The notes: generated from the letters alone by a model not told the origin. A DNA stretch of 60,721 nucleotides from Sphaerosporella brunnea (GCA_008704415.1 VXIS01000296.1:1-60721); one strand, 5' to 3'. Counted from the first letter of the stretch, positions 23,162 to 36,500 are shown. Made by a program: numbers and translations.

Positions 23162-24064
23162 CCTAATCTGTCTCGCCCCTCTGGGGGGGTCGGGCGTGGG
23201 GTGTGGTTGTGCGGACGAAGCTTGGACTCGGAGCGGCGGGGAAGGGGATGGGACGTGACGTGACGTGCGGTTACTGTCTTGGAATTTTGATTGGGTCGAG
23301 GTGGTGGTGGTGGTGGTGGTGGTGGTTGTGGTGCGTGCGTAAAGGAGTTGGCGGCGAAAGGTCGAGGTTGCGTTAATGTTGTGTTGCAGTTGGTAATTTT
23401 CCCCTGACCCTGGGGAGGTTGCGGCGGTTAACTAAGCGAGATTTTCCACGGCAAACTTTAACTCGTCGCCCGTGTTGAGGCTGAAAAAGGGAGAGAGAGA
23501 ACGAGATGGAGATGCGGCGGAGGATCTTTTGTTTGGACAATGACGATGCTCGGCTGGTGGGTTGGGTTGGGTGGAGTGTTTTGTGGGGAAAGCCAACGGA
23601 CAGATTTCAACGTGTCACGATGCACCACTGGCTCCAGCAGCACCAGCACAGCGCGGCTATTCCGATTGAACATGTGGGTTAAGGACAGGCCTGGAGTTTT
23701 GCATCCGCCTCCTCTCCGCAGACCTACTAAGAGTAGATGTGGTTATGGTGTGTAGAGCTGTGTACGAAGAGCCGCAAAGTTCACTTCGGCGGCGAAGTGC
23801 AGTGCAGTACTCGTACTGTACATACTCTACCTAAGTAAGTACGCTACCTAACCACGCCCGTGGTTGCTGCACGTTGGAGATCCTCCTGCAAGTCGGACGG
23901 CAAACGCACAGACTCCTACGTGGTGGTACACGATATGTAAAACTCTCGCAGGCAGCCCGAGTTAAGATGTAGTCAGTCATCTTGAAGCTTCTGGTCCTCA
24001 AAAAAAACGCCTTATTTGCATGCCCCCCCCCCCCCCCTCTCCTTTCCTCCTCAAAAAGTTCAAT
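23162..24064. other. Intergenic region
   Basis: Upstream region of striatin and downstream region of RAD14. Contains a GTG run near 23299-23326 and a 15-nt C run at 24023-24037. No gene is seen. Confidence 0.6.
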
Positions 24065-25218
24065 CTAAATGACGAATTCTTCAAGCTCAAACCCGCATTC
24101 TTCGCATGTCTTGACTGTCTCTCCAGTCTCGCCATTCACGACGAGAGCTCCCCAAACGTGCTCATGCTTGGTTGATTCGCCCCCTTTGGCCCTCTCGCGC
24201 TTCCACGCATCTACTCTGGTCCGCTTTTTGAGCTCTCTCAGCTTCGTCTTGAACTTAGCCTCGTTCCTCCTCTTCTTCTCAGCGGTTCGCTTTTCAAACT
24301 CGGCATCCATGGCTTCAAAGCTGCCCCACTTCTTCTGGGCGAACTCTTCCACCTGATACTTGAGATACAGCATCATGTTGCTCCATGTAGACTTATGAGG
24401 ATTCGGCTGTTCTAAATGTGGCAGCAGCTCTTCATCCTTCAATTCCGCTACTTCTCATCAGCATATTTTTCATCTCTCAAGCAATCCTGGTGGCAACTCA
24501 CGATCTGTTAGTAAATAATCCTCCCTGGCCTCCGTCTTCGTTAGTAGTGAGTATTTTTCCGGCTTCTCTTTCTTACACCGCTCGCAAACTCTACACCCAA
24601 ACACATCCCGCCACTTCCAATCGATCTCCTTCGCTTTACACTCCCAGCATGTCTTATCCTCTTCCGTCTCTCCCAACGCCGTAATCGCCGGTTCGAAGGC
24701 CCCCTTCTTTTCCTGCTGCAGCTTGAGCCGCTTCTGGTGCCGTGCCCACTCTTCAAACGTCATGCCCGGAGGCTTGTCCGCTAGATTTTCGGCTGCGAGG
24801 ACGGAGTGTGGGTCATCATCGCTCGTCAGGAACCCACCCTTCGTATCCGTCATCTTCGACAAGTCGTATTCAACGTATTTCGCAAATTTTCGAGCGGGGC
24901 GTAGCGTTTCGCGGCCTTCTCCACCCTTGCGGGAGTTTGATGAAACCGCTGAGTAAGGACGCTTTTTGTCATTTTGATTCTGTGGCGCCGCCGCCGCCGC
25001 TTGGGAGGAGAGGGGTTCGCTGCCACGCGCTATTGCGTCCCGGATCGCTTTCGCTTTGAGTCGATTTGTTTCCTGGCGACAGTAGCTGTCAGGGAAGATC
25101 TAGCTGTACTCTGGGTGGAGGTACTTACGATCCGCCGTATTTGCTCGGGCGTCAGCGGAGGCTTTGGGGCTGCAGCCACAGAGGGAGATGGAGTTGAGGG
25201 TCTGTCGTTGGACGCCAT
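24065..25218 (-). CDS. RAD14: DNA damage recognition protein RAD14 (XPA)
   Basis: The XPA/Rad14 damage-verification factor of nucleotide excision repair, which binds kinked DNA and links TFIIH, RPA and the ERCC1-XPF nuclease. Three exons join in frame: 25218-25129, 25072-24502 and 24447-24065, giving 347 residues; introns of 56 and 54 nt have GTAAGT and GTGAGT donors. The first junction yields EQIRRIETNRLKAKAI, the family N-terminal motif. The zinc finger has cysteines at about 172, 175, 190 and 193 (CWEC, CRVC), followed by the DNA-binding domain YSLLTKTEAREDYLLTDPEL, which is completed only by splicing intron 2, then the stretch PHKSTWSNMMLYLKYQVEEF. The extreme C-terminus holds a CEECGFELEE motif, as in many fungal orthologues. 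It works with SSL1, also in this window. Confidence 0.95.
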
Positions 25219-25269
25219 AGCTAAAGATTAGCTAAAGATAGTTGAAGGGAAGGTTATGTATGTAGGAAG

Positions 25270-25275
25270 ACGCGT
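25270..25275. promoter_or_regulatory. MCB-type ACGCGT element upstream of RAD14
   Basis: A palindromic ACGCGT hexamer 52 bp before the RAD14 start codon, the core of the MBF-bound MluI cell-cycle box in yeasts. Function is inferred from position only. Confidence 0.45.
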
Positions 25276-28200
25276 TTGTGCTGAAGTGTGAAGGTTTGAG
25301 GTTGCACAAGCTTGCCACCACCATTTGACGCTCGGCCCCGCTTCCAACACCACGTTGTTTTGACGGCTGGCAGTTCAGTGAAGTTTGGACCTTATCTGAC
25401 GGCATACACAAAGTGAACTCAATTGCAGGTGTTCCATCCCGATGGCCAGAAACTTTCACCGATATTGTCTGTCAACGACCAGGCCAGACAACCAGAGCTC
25501 GGATGGCCCGGGACGGGAGCTCTCCGAAAGCCCATTCCCGAAAACGTTGAATATGCCGATCGCCAGCGGGGTATGATATCACCAGGCCCCTCATCCTCTT
25601 CGACGCCGGTACCGATGAGCAATGCGAAAGTTTTAGCAAGAACCTCCGAAAGCTCGCTACATGAGTCGCCCACATCATTGCAGGAGGAAATGAGTGATCC
25701 GGGAAACACCTCAAATGATGGTCTACCTAGGTGTGCGTAGATCGAGCGGGGCAGCGAGATTGCGCTATGCAATCAATCGATCAAGCTGCACTTCTGCACT
25801 TCAACGCTGGACATGCAGCATGCATGCTGCTCTGCCCCCGATTTCACGATCTCTGATGGATGTTTCGGAGCAGAAAGGCTTATCGACGCTCGTCACGCAC
25901 CACCTCGAGCTCCAATGGTTCTGGAACCTTCTTGGCGAACACCTCGGATTTGCTCCCATCCCGTATTCGGCACGTTTACACACTGTTCGTTAGCAGCTTC
26001 TGTTGCTGGGAGCCACACTTCAAGTTGCCCGGTAGTGTGTGAAGGCAAAGATCTTGTACCATGTAAACCTTCTAAGGTAGCGTTCGGCAGCGGAACTGTA
26101 GTTTCGCGAATGCCCAGGGCCACGAAACCACGGGTCTCCTGATTCCACCCGTTCGGTGCGAGCGGATGGCGGTGATGAGGCTGGACGTGGTTAGGGTTCT
26201 GAATTCGTGGAGTGATCAGAACCGGCACTGGTGGTTTCGCAGAATTTTAGTCCGGAGGTGAATTCTCTGGCACCACGGATTTCCTGGTAATCTGGTTCTG
26301 AAACTGTGCCTACCGAACAGGGTCGATTTTCTCTGGCACTGGCACTAACGGATTTTCACTCAGTTCTGTGGAAATCCGGCTTACCTAACGCACCCTAAAT
26401 TCCTACGGGAAGTGTTCCAGTTCTACCTATCGGTTCCCCATTTGTTAGGGCCCATTATTTTCACTCTGAAATTTTAAGTGTAACTGAGGGGTGTTTGGCT
26501 GCTGAAGGAAGTGGTGACATCACACTCCCATAGCACGAGGAGCGAAAACAGAATTCACGAACCAAGCGGGGATTCGGTATTTTTATAGCGCCAAGACTAG
26601 GGGAAACTCATACGGCCCTTACAGCTGGTGATTTTGTTGATGGCTTCGAAAGGGACCAACTCCGAGTCGCAATTGATTCAAAGGGCGCGCGCAATTTTAG
26701 AGCTGGCAGCTGCTTCTCAAGCTTAGGAGGCAATGTGCGCTGTGTTTTGCTACTGCCTTAATCAATCAGTTACCTCACGGCACTCTTAGGCGCTTGTTGC
26801 GTCAACACTTTAAGCTTACTTTCCACCCACTTCATCTATCCGAGCAAGTACCAGTACCTCAGCCGCATTTTCAGGAGCCTTTTCATCGTTGCTACTTTTA
26901 CTGAATCTCCAACGGAGTAGTCGGCTGCACAAGAACAGCTCCAACGCTCCCAGCGGAGCTCACCTCTGACAAACCACACTATCAACATCTACACTTCACA
27001 TTCTTTCTCTTGATTCTCACCCAAATCACCTATCTTCTTTCTGCCTAGACTGTCCCAGACTGTCCCAGTTCCTATTCTCTCAAGGTCTGAAGTAGCGGAC
27101 TTCGCAATGGAGGACGTGAGAATCTAGGTAGATTGGTGGAGCCACTACTCGAACGGGGACGTGTGGACTACGGCGTAAAAGCCCCCTCTGCCTACTCCAG
27201 TGGGGTTCAGGAGGGCTCGCGGTGGGACTCACCGTGTCCAAATTGCCTCTACAGATAGTCGTCATGGGAGTAAGGCACAGAATCGCGATATAGGCTGGGA
27301 AACCGCCACCTTCGTGGCTACAAATGCTGCCGCAAACTCTAGCTCCGGAAATGCCATCTGTCGGAATCGAAACATGAGGACAAATCCCCGTGGTGCGCCT
27401 TCCTATCGTCAAACCCCCGCTAGTAGAAGAAAGGGACCAACAAGAATATCTACAGAACCTTGTGCACAGGTTTTTTGAGATAATGAATGAAAAGATATAC
27501 GTCGACAGCTTCGAGGACTATTACCTGGATAGGAGCAAGAATGTGATTTACTTGATGACGGGGGATATGAACTACGCAAAGTCGAGCGCAGAAGACGCAG
27601 AAGTCGTGGGGGGGAGATCTTGAAGGAGGACAGACTGGAGGGCCCTGGAGGTTTTATGGGAAGGCATACGACCGGTTTGGCGAGGAAGAGCATCCAAATG
27701 TTGATACTGGCGTGACCGAAATAGTGCTGATTGAGGATGACGATTTCGGCGTCGGGGGCTTTTGATATCACTCGAAAGCAGCACTAGTTAGCGTCGAAAG
27801 CTCCAGAACTTACTCATTTCTTCGGCACCAGTTAGGCCTCTCCAGCTCCGGGTACCCCGGTCACACCCACCACAACGCACGCACTTTTTGACAGAACATT
27901 TCTACTGAATGACTAGTCTAGGCACTCTAATGAAGTGCTACATGTGCGAAAAGCCAGACAATATGGCACCGTCGAAACCCTAACTGCAACGTCGTAGCAA
28001 TCAGTGGGGACGGAGATCTCTATCAAGCAAAATCAAGCAAAACGCAAACACAAAGCTCGATAGTCGATATTGATCCTCGGGGTGACCCGCACCAACCCCT
28101 AACCCAGGCTTGTCACACATGTGACGTCGCCAAGAGACTAACCGAGCACTCTAAAATCAATAGAGCTCGATTGCGGGATGTTTGTTGGCCGTCCACTCTA

Positions 28201-28416
28201 CTGAGCGTTGAGCCGCACGCATCATGCTGTGTCCATGTGTCCGCCTGAGTTGCGAGACAGGCCTCCGGATCCCCTCATTTCCAGCTCAGATCTAGAGCTA
28301 AGCATGACGGTCGGAGTGCGATAGAGTAGATACGCAGGAATCCTCAATAAGTGCGGCGGGGCTGTGGATCAGAATTGGATTCAAGGTCCACCTGCTAGTA
28401 CTCTACAGGGTTAACG
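25276..28416. other. Gene-poor stretch with unassigned short ORFs
   Basis: Three kilobases without a supported gene. A 105-codon plus-strand ORF at 25423-25740 (contains HPDGQKLSPILSVNDQ) and a 77-codon ORF at 27390-27623 (contains the stretch VHRFFEIMNEKIYVDSFEDY) look mildly protein-like but match nothing I know. Around 26230-26400 there are loose, diverged internal repeats of TTCTCTGGCAC-like units. This may be decayed mobile or accessory DNA. Confidence 0.4.
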
Positions 28417-29355
28417 TTGATTTGCAGTCGGAATAAACATGCATGTTTCGTGGCGGAGCTCGAGATCGTGAAAGTCGGCGGCAGCGGCATTGCTAGCTCG
28501 CTGGGATGGTGTGGTAAAAAAAAGCGGCAGCAAAGTAACGGTTCGGCTGTCCAGATAGATAGCATAAGCAGTTCCCTGGCAAAAGACGGACGACGACCTC
28601 TACTTCTACTCTACACCACCTTTACAACAGAACCACTCCACCCATCTCCAAGCGCCCCCGCCCCCCCCCCCCTCTCCCTCCAAGCCGCCGCTGGCTGCGA
28701 GCGAAGTCTCCCCGCGAACTCACCGCCAGACCCTTTCGAGCCGCAATTCTTTTCCCATCCAAACATTAAACGCGATAAGAAAAGAAAAAACTTTTTAAAA
28801 ACAGCACCGAGGGAGAAAGCGCAAGAACGACCCGGCTGCGCTGAAAGCGCGACAAAGAGTGAGAGAGCTCAGTTGCCTTGGGCTGTGCAAGTTTGTTCCT
28901 CATCGTCGAGAACAGCGGCCGCCCTTCACATTCTCTACCGGCGCCTGTTGCACCTTGCCGCGCACCTTGCATCAACCCACACCCCCAAAAACCACCACGG
29001 CGGATTCGAAAAGAACAGCGCAACTCAACTCACAACGCACAACCAATCCTTCCCCCGCATTCTTTCGGAGCCTTCTCACTCTGCTTGCCGTTTCTCCTCC
29101 TTTGAGGAGTCATCGTCCCTTCTCTTGTGCTAGACTCGAGCGGTCCTTCTCGATCCCTTTCAGGGCTTTCTTTTTCCTTTCAATCCGAACACGCTCTCAC
29201 GCCTGCCTGATATCTGACACTCAACCCCGCGTCCTTGCCTACCGGTAGCCTTCCACCGCCATCTCGCCAGTCTCTAGGGCCTTCGTCCCTTTTTCATCTT
29301 TCTTTGCACACTGCGCCGCTGTACCAAGCAGTTCCCGTTGCGACAACAAGAGAAA
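28417..29355 (+). promoter_or_regulatory. Long pyrimidine-rich leader/promoter of HSF1
   Basis: About 900 bp before the HSF1 start codon are C- and CT-rich, with a C run at 28661-28672. It is likely a long 5' untranslated region plus promoter. A 238-codon ORF spanning 28417-29133 is low-complexity and is not supported as a gene. A near-match to a heat-shock element (TTC-nn-GAG-nn-TTC) lies near 29060, so autoregulation is possible but weakly supported. Confidence 0.45.
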
Positions 29356-31759
29356 ATGACAACCCAGGCTCCTCCACAGCAACCTCCCAATGGCCGTAGC
29401 CGTAAACGCCCAGCCCCAGGCACTTCGGCGCCAATAATCACGTCAGTCCCAGCGACAGCTGCCGCTCCTACTCCCGATATGATGTTTTTCAACAACTTGC
29501 CGACTACGTCGGCTGGTCCGTCTGGCAGCCTCTATGCCAACGATCAGCCAAATTCCATGTCGAGTCATGCTCAGGGCGATATGTACAGGCACCAAGCCGC
29601 TCCATTACAGGCAGATTCCATCTACGGTCCACACGACGCGAATAATCAGCTCGCGCGGGTCTCGCGAGGGAGCCAGTTGGTGCGCATGCCTTCGTTCAAT
29701 GGTATGCAGTCTCCTGGGATCCCACAGCAGATAAGTGGAATCGGAACGCAAATTCCTATGAACATGAACTTGATGGGTGGCTCGGGCATGGTGGCACTGC
29801 CTACAGGATTCGAGCAGCCAGTAGGAGCTCCAGATGCGCTTGATAGAGATCTCTACCTCAGGATCGAGAACATGAAAAAGAAGCGAGCCAGTATCCCGCC
29901 GTTTGTGCTGAAGCTGAGCAGGTATGACACGCTTTTGCTTCCATTGCCTTTGAATTCGATCCACAATGGATTTTGCGTGCGTGTGATGGGGAAGCTAACG
30001 GGGAAAAAAATGAAAAATTAGATTCGTGAACGATCCCAAAACTGACGATCTAATTCGATGGTCGGCTTCCGGAAACTCGTTTATGGTATTAGATGAGGAA
30101 GAGTTCTCGAAGAAGCTCATCCCAGATCTTTTCAAGCATAACAACTATGCTTCTTTCGTCCGACAGCTCAACATGTATGGGTTTCACAAAGTTGTTGGTC
30201 TGGCCGACGGTTCTCTAAAGACTTCTGAACAGCGAAGCAAGCCGCCCAGTGAATATGAGAACCCATACTTTAAGAGGGGGTATCCGGATCTGATGTGGCT
30301 CATTCAGAAGCCTAAGAGTAAGAATGCCAGGGCGAAGGGGAAGAAGGGCGTGAAGCAAGAAGAGCAGGACACTGACAAGGAGGACAATATGAGTGATGCA
30401 GGAGGAGGCGATGACATTGGTGGAGCTTACATTGAGGGTCCCAAGGATGCGAATGACGGTCACGGCGGTAGCAGGAATCGGGGATTTGACTTCAATGCTC
30501 TGTCCGCTCAGATTGAAGCAGTGCGTAGCCATCAGCTCATGATCTCGCAGGCGATAAATAGGTTACGAAAAGATCATCAGCAGCTGTACGAGCAAAGCTT
30601 GGCGTTTCAGAATCTTCATGACAGACACGAAAATTCCATCAACGCGATCTTGACGTTCCTCGCAACAGTTTACGACAAATCACTGGGCGGCCATATAAAT
30701 GGCGCGGCGAACAATTTGTTTTCGCATCAGGTCGATTCGGTTCACCGTGGAACTCCGGGAGCTTCTGTTGGCCCTACTCCAACTGGCGCCATCATTCCTA
30801 CCCCCACAGCGCGACAGGGTGTTATGCGTACGCCTCAGATGAACAGGAGGAAGCCTTTGTTGCTGGAAGGTGGACCGGGGTTTTCTGGATCCATTCGCGA
30901 TGCTTCGTCACCGACTGGACAGTCTACCTCGTCGCGGCACAATAGCAGTCCATCAAAGTCGGCCGAATCTCCTAGCCAGCACTTTTCGTACCAACAGCAT
31001 CCCAACATCACCGAGCTTTTCACGCCTCCCGGTGCAGGCAATGGTGTCGGCAGCGTGGCCTCGCCTTCCGATTCACCTCCACAACAGAACGCTGAGAACC
31101 CACTTGGAGTCAACCAGAACTCTTCTGGTGGCCTATTTTCTCCTCCACAAATGAACATGAACCTTCCCACCTCTTCGGCTCCCCAAAATGGCGGCCTCCA
31201 GTATACTACCGCCCCCAGCATCCCGATGCCCAACGCTCTCAACACTCCTGTCCCTACCCCGAGGAGCATCGCCAAGACGCTCGGAAACCCATTTTCGGCC
31301 ACGGCACAAGCTCTGCACGACCACAATGTCTCCCTCGCCCAGAAATCCCAGGAAATTGAGGACCTTGAAGCATTGCAGACGAAGCAAAACGAAAATATTG
31401 ACCAGCTAATGGGCATGATGCGTGACTATGTCGATCCTGAGATGTCAACGGTGACGAACGGAGATCTCCCTAATGGGGACGTCGACCAGTTCTTCGACTT
31501 TGGCGGTCTTCAAGGCGATGGATTCGTGGGCGGTGAAGGCTATGGCGCAAATGACGGACAGTCACACGACGACATCGACGAGCTTTTGAGAAGCGTGGAG
31601 GCAGATGGAAATCAGAACGGAAACGCGCAGGGCCAGGTTTTCACCAATCCGAACTCTGTCGCCGGAAGCCCTGTCGCGAGCTCTGTTGGAAGCAGAACCA
31701 GAGAGGAGCTGGGGGAGGAAATCGAAGAAGTCCAGCCCAAGAGGAGACGTATGAACTAA
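29356..31759 (+). CDS. HSF1: Heat shock transcription factor HSF1
   Basis: Nuclear heat-shock factor, which binds nGAAn repeats as a trimer and activates chaperone genes. Exon 1 (29356-29921) and exon 2 (30022-31759) join across a 100-nt intron (GTATGA donor, GCTAAC branch) to give 767 residues. The intron splits the DNA-binding domain between PPFVLKLSR and FVNDPKTDDLIRWS. The recognition helix region NNYASFVRQLNMYGFHKV is intact, followed by the wing (SEQRSKPPSEYENPYFKRG). The trimerisation region (ALSAQIEAVRSHQLMISQ, about residues 350-410) is a heptad-rich coiled coil. A long proline/serine/asparagine-rich activation region follows, then a second short coiled coil (LAQKSQEIEDLEALQ) and an acidic C-terminus ending QPKRRRMN. 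The start is the ATG at 29356; no ATG precedes it in frame. Confidence 0.95.
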
Positions 31760-33548
31760 TTTCCTTAGTTCTGCGTCAACAATCACATTCAGAACGGGAT
31801 CAAAAGAAAAAGATAACTGTGGTTTTGGTGATAGATGTTATGGCGGCGTTGGTGTGGCTTTTGATTTCCTTTTTTTTTTCGTGTTTTTCATGGGATTACA
31901 GTTGCATTTGGGGAAGGGGTTCCAACAGATAGTATTTAGATTGGACGGGGGTTGTTCCTTTCTCCCTTCTCTTCTATCGTATCTACTTATTATATTCTTT
32001 TGTGTCTTCATTTTATGCGAGAGGCAATGGGTCTTTGCTTTTTATGCCATTGGGTTAAAGTTTGTTCTCGTCTATTGCGGCCTGGGCGTTTCTTTGGATC
32101 ACTGTCATATGTCATTTTTCTTTTTTTGTCTCTCTTTGTTACGATGTGATGTACCTTTACGGGGACGAATGTGTCTCTGGGTTGGGATGTGTTTTTTTTT
32201 TGTTTTTTTCTTCTCATGAGTGATGACTCCCCTCCTGACTGAATATTGGCTACTTCTACCTAGAAAAGAATGCTGTTGCTAAGTACCCACGATACAAGCC
32301 CCGCATCTGCACAGAGAAACACGTGAGGTTCCATGTTTTGGGGACGGAACGTCGTCTATTATCTGCCGACACTCTCCATCCTGGCCCGGCACCACTGAAT
32401 GCTGGCAGCTTCTCGCACACAGCTCGTTGTGTGACCCGCAGCCTCCCATCCCGCGATCAGCCCAGGCATCTGATGTTGTTTGCATGGAGTGGAGCGCCAC
32501 TTGGACAGGTGATGATGACGGCGTGTCTCTGGCCATCGATGACGGCGTGTCTCTGGCCATCGATAACGGCATCATATTCCATCTCGCCGATGTGCTTGTA
32601 ACACCCCACGGCCGGGACTCAGAGGGGTGGAAGTGCTTTTTGCGTTTGCCTCCAACGCGCCATAAAGGATTGTATAGTACAATTCCACATATAAGCTGGG
32701 CTGCTCGCCGTGTTGACGATCACCATTCGAATCCGGGCTTTGACGAAACGAACGGACTGCAGGCAAGCTACGACATAGTCGGCACTACGCGATAACGATT
32801 CACCACGATCTGGGTAGTTTAGATATCCTTAGCACCCCAGCCAAGCTCATCACCGCTTTCTTCTAGAACGGCAGGGGCGCGGAGACACTCTTTGCCTACT
32901 GCGGCTGCGACTCCTCTAGTGGCAGCGCTCTTGACGCCATAGTCAGCGTCTGAGACCGGGATTTTGCTGGGAACCTGCAGCGGAGAGATATTCTCATTAC
33001 GTTGTCACTTTAACCCACTCCTCTTCTCTTATCCTGACCTGAGTTTTTCCCCCTCCCCCACGTTGTCTGAGTGCTGCGGGGTGAGTCTAAGCTCTCTCTT
33101 TAAGTTCGCCGTTTTGCGCTGGAGTTTATTTACCCTTCCCGCCTCATCACTCTACCCACTCCACAGCCCATCAACAGCATCACTGGCCGTTTTGTGAGAT
33201 TTATTGATTGGTACCTGCCCCCCCCCTTACTGCTTCCTCCGCACGTTCACTCATCTCCGCCGCCCATCCCCGCCATCTTGTTCCCCGTCGTGTGTTCCTC
33301 CGCCGCAGATTGCTGAGTGGACCAGTATGTGCGACTTTCTGCATCTACATTTCCGTGAAACGGTTTCTTCCCTTTGTAATCTTTAGAATTAATGTAGTCC
33401 TGCGTTGTTGCTGTGATTGTGTTTGTTCGCGCCGTCGTGGTGGGGTTTGTTCAGATGCTTGTGCTGACAGCGGGGTTCTTGACAGACAACCGGAAGTGTG
33501 TCTCCACCCGCAAGAAGTGTGTTTTTACCCGCACGACCTCCGATAGAC
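31760..33548. other. Intergenic region
   Basis: Between HSF1 and the phosphofructokinase gene. The first 450 bp are T-rich (HSF1 3' end). A 24-bp unit is duplicated at 32517-32564. The last 500 bp are pyrimidine-rich with a C run at 33218-33226, the likely phosphofructokinase leader. No gene is supported. Confidence 0.55.
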
Positions 33549-36500
33549 ATGGCGGCAGAGCCCATAGGAGACAACAAGATCGAGCCGAACCTTGAGTAAG
33601 TGCTTAAACGCCGTCCTTTCCCGAGAAGCGTTGCCCGTTTTCCGCTGTGTAATTAGGGCCGGACGTCGAGCCCGGCCCCACCACACAACTCCTGTCATGA
33701 GAACACTGCAGGAGACGTGCCCATCCTATCCTATCCTGCTTGATTCAACCATGTTTTACCTGTCTCCGCATGCTGAGCAAAGCAACTATTATTCTAGTGG
33801 CATTTCGTTCTTCTCCCTTGTAGCTCCAAACGAGGAGCTATTCTATAACACCGTCGCGTTCTACCTTGACTTCGGTTTTAAAGAGGTTGCGGTGTACGAT
33901 CGCAATTCACCCAAGCAGAAGGGCGACACCGACCATTGTGCTACATCCGAAAAGGAAACATGGCTGCTGGTGAATGGTGAGGGTGACGCCCAGGGAAACG
34001 ACATAACTATCAAAATCCGGCTTGTTAGGAACCCCCAGGGCTGGAAAGATGGTCAGGCGTGGAACGACGCTCCAAACGCACACGATGCTGCCGACTGGCG
34101 TGGAAGCAATCAGAGCTTAGTATTCTACACTCCACACATGAAACGGATTCTTCGACTTTTGAAGGAAAAGAACATCCCCTTCCAGTGCCAGCCTAGCGAG
34201 GACAACGTCATCGAGGTCTATTGCCATGACCCGCTCGGAACGTTGGTTGGCTTCACCAAAAAGGCGAATCCGTTTGCTACCAGCATTGCCGGTCCCTTCG
34301 TGAGCCTGAAGCCTCAGCCGGTAGAGGAGGGCATTATCAAGCTGTCCCCCGAGGAAAGCAGGCCGGCCACCCCCGGCGGAACGCCTAAGAGGAAGAAGCG
34401 TATTGGTGTTATGACCTCTGGAGGAGATGCACCCGGAATGAACGCCGCCGTCCGTGCTGTAGTACGAATGACTATAGCTCGGGGCTGCGAGTCATATGCC
34501 ATTTACGAAGGGTATACTGGCCTCGTCAAAGGCGGTAATTTCATCCGGAAGATGAGCTGGGAAGATGTGCGAGGCTGGCTCTCTGAGGGAGGAACCTTGA
34601 TCGGCACAGCTAGATGTAAGGAATTTAGAGAACGCCCGGGCCGACTTGCGGGAGCCAAGAACCTCATCCTCAACGGCATCGACGCTCTGATCATCTGCGG
34701 TGGTGATGGTTCCTTGACTGGAGCGGATATCTTCCGTAGGGAGTGGCCTAACTTGCTCGAGGAGCTCGTTAAGACCGGCGAACTACAGAGAGAGCAAATC
34801 GAGCCGTACATGCATCTCAACATTGCCGGATTGGTTGGATCCATTGACAACGACATGACTGGAACTGATGCTACCATTGGCTGCTATAGTTCTTTGACTA
34901 GAATCTGTCAGGCGGTCGATTATATCGATGCCACGGCGTACAGTCACTCCAGAGCTTTCGTAGTCGAGGTCATGGGCCGGCACTGCGGTTGGTTGGCGTT
35001 GATGGCAGGTGTGAGCACCGGTGCTGACTTTGTGTTCTTGCCTGAGAAACCCCCTGCGAGCGATTGGGAGGATGATATGTGTGCCATCATTTCGAAGGTA
35101 TGGTTTCTCACACAGATGATAATTTGTGCATTTCTGATCTGTTTATCAGCACCGGGGAATGGGCAAGCGAAAGACTATCGTAATTGTCGCCGAGGGTGCC
35201 ACAGATGCAGACCTAAATCCCATCACGGCGTCATATGTCAAGGACGTTTTGTCGGGCAAACTTCATCTTGACACCCGAATCACCACGCTTGGTCATGTAC
35301 AGCGTGGAGGTACGGCCTGCGCATACGATAGAATGCTCGCGACCCTTCAAGGTGTCGAGGCTGTTGACGCTATCCTCGAAGCGACCCCTGAGACGCCCAG
35401 TCCTGTGATAGTTGTCAATGAGAACAAGATTTCCAGGAAGCCGCTCATGGAAGCCGTTGAGCAGGTATGATTGCCGGGCTTTCGGTATATATCTTGCTGA
35501 CAATTCTCAGACACAAGCTGGAGCCGCTTGCATTGCCAGGAAAGATTTCGAAGGTGCCATGAAGCTCCGTGACCGTGAGTTTGAAGAGTACCACAGACTC
35601 TTCATGGCGACTACGAAGCTAGATGACCCGCTAAACAAAGCGCCTGAGGACAAGCGCCTGAAGATTGCCATCATTCACGTCGGTGCTCCGGCTGGAGGTA
35701 TCAACGCTGCCACTCGTGCAGCCGCCACCTACTGTCTCTCCCGCGGCCACCGCCCATTTGCCATCAACAACGGCTTCCCTGGGCTTGTGAGACACGACTC
35801 AGTGAGGGAGTTGGACTGGATCACTGTCGACAGCTGGGCCATTCGTGGTGGATCAGAAATCGGAACCAACCGAACCCTTCCCAGCGAGGACATGGGCATG
35901 GTCGCCTGGTACTTCCAGAAGTACAAGTTTGACGGATTGCTCATCATCGGTGGATTCGAGGCTTACCACGCGTTGACAGAGCTCTACGAGGCTCGCGAGG
36001 CATACCCTGCGTTTAGAATACCTATGACTTGTTTGCCTGCGACCATTTCCAACAACGTTCCTGGAACGGAGTTCTCCATCGGATCAGACACCTGTCTCAA
36101 TGCTCTTGTTGAGTACTGTGACGCTATCAAGCAGTCGGCTTCCGCCTCCAGGCGCCGTGTGTTTGTTGTTGAATGTCAGGGAGGACGCTCGGGATACGTT
36201 GCCACCATGGCTGGGCTTAGTGTGGGAGCCTTGGCCGTGTACACTCCTGAGGACGGAATCAACCTCACCACCCTTCAGTCGGACATCGAGCACTTGCGCG
36301 AGTCGTTTGCTAACGACCGGGGAATGAACCGTGCTGGAAAGCTTATCCTTCGTAACGAGCGTGCATCTAAGACCTACACGACTCAGGTGATCGCGGACAT
36401 TATCCGCGAGGAGGCTAACGGACGGTTCGAGTCCCGTACCGCTGTTCCTGGCCACGTTCAGCAGGGTGGAACTCCCTCCCCCATGGACCGTGTGCGCGCG

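Noticed and set aside
28417..29133. 238-codon ORF upstream of HSF1
   Set aside because: Low-complexity proline/serine/arginine composition in a CT-rich leader; several overlapping frames are equally open.
32700..32760. Possible tRNA T-arm (CATTCGAATCCGGG)
   Set aside because: No acceptor stem, D arm or anticodon stem can be paired around it.
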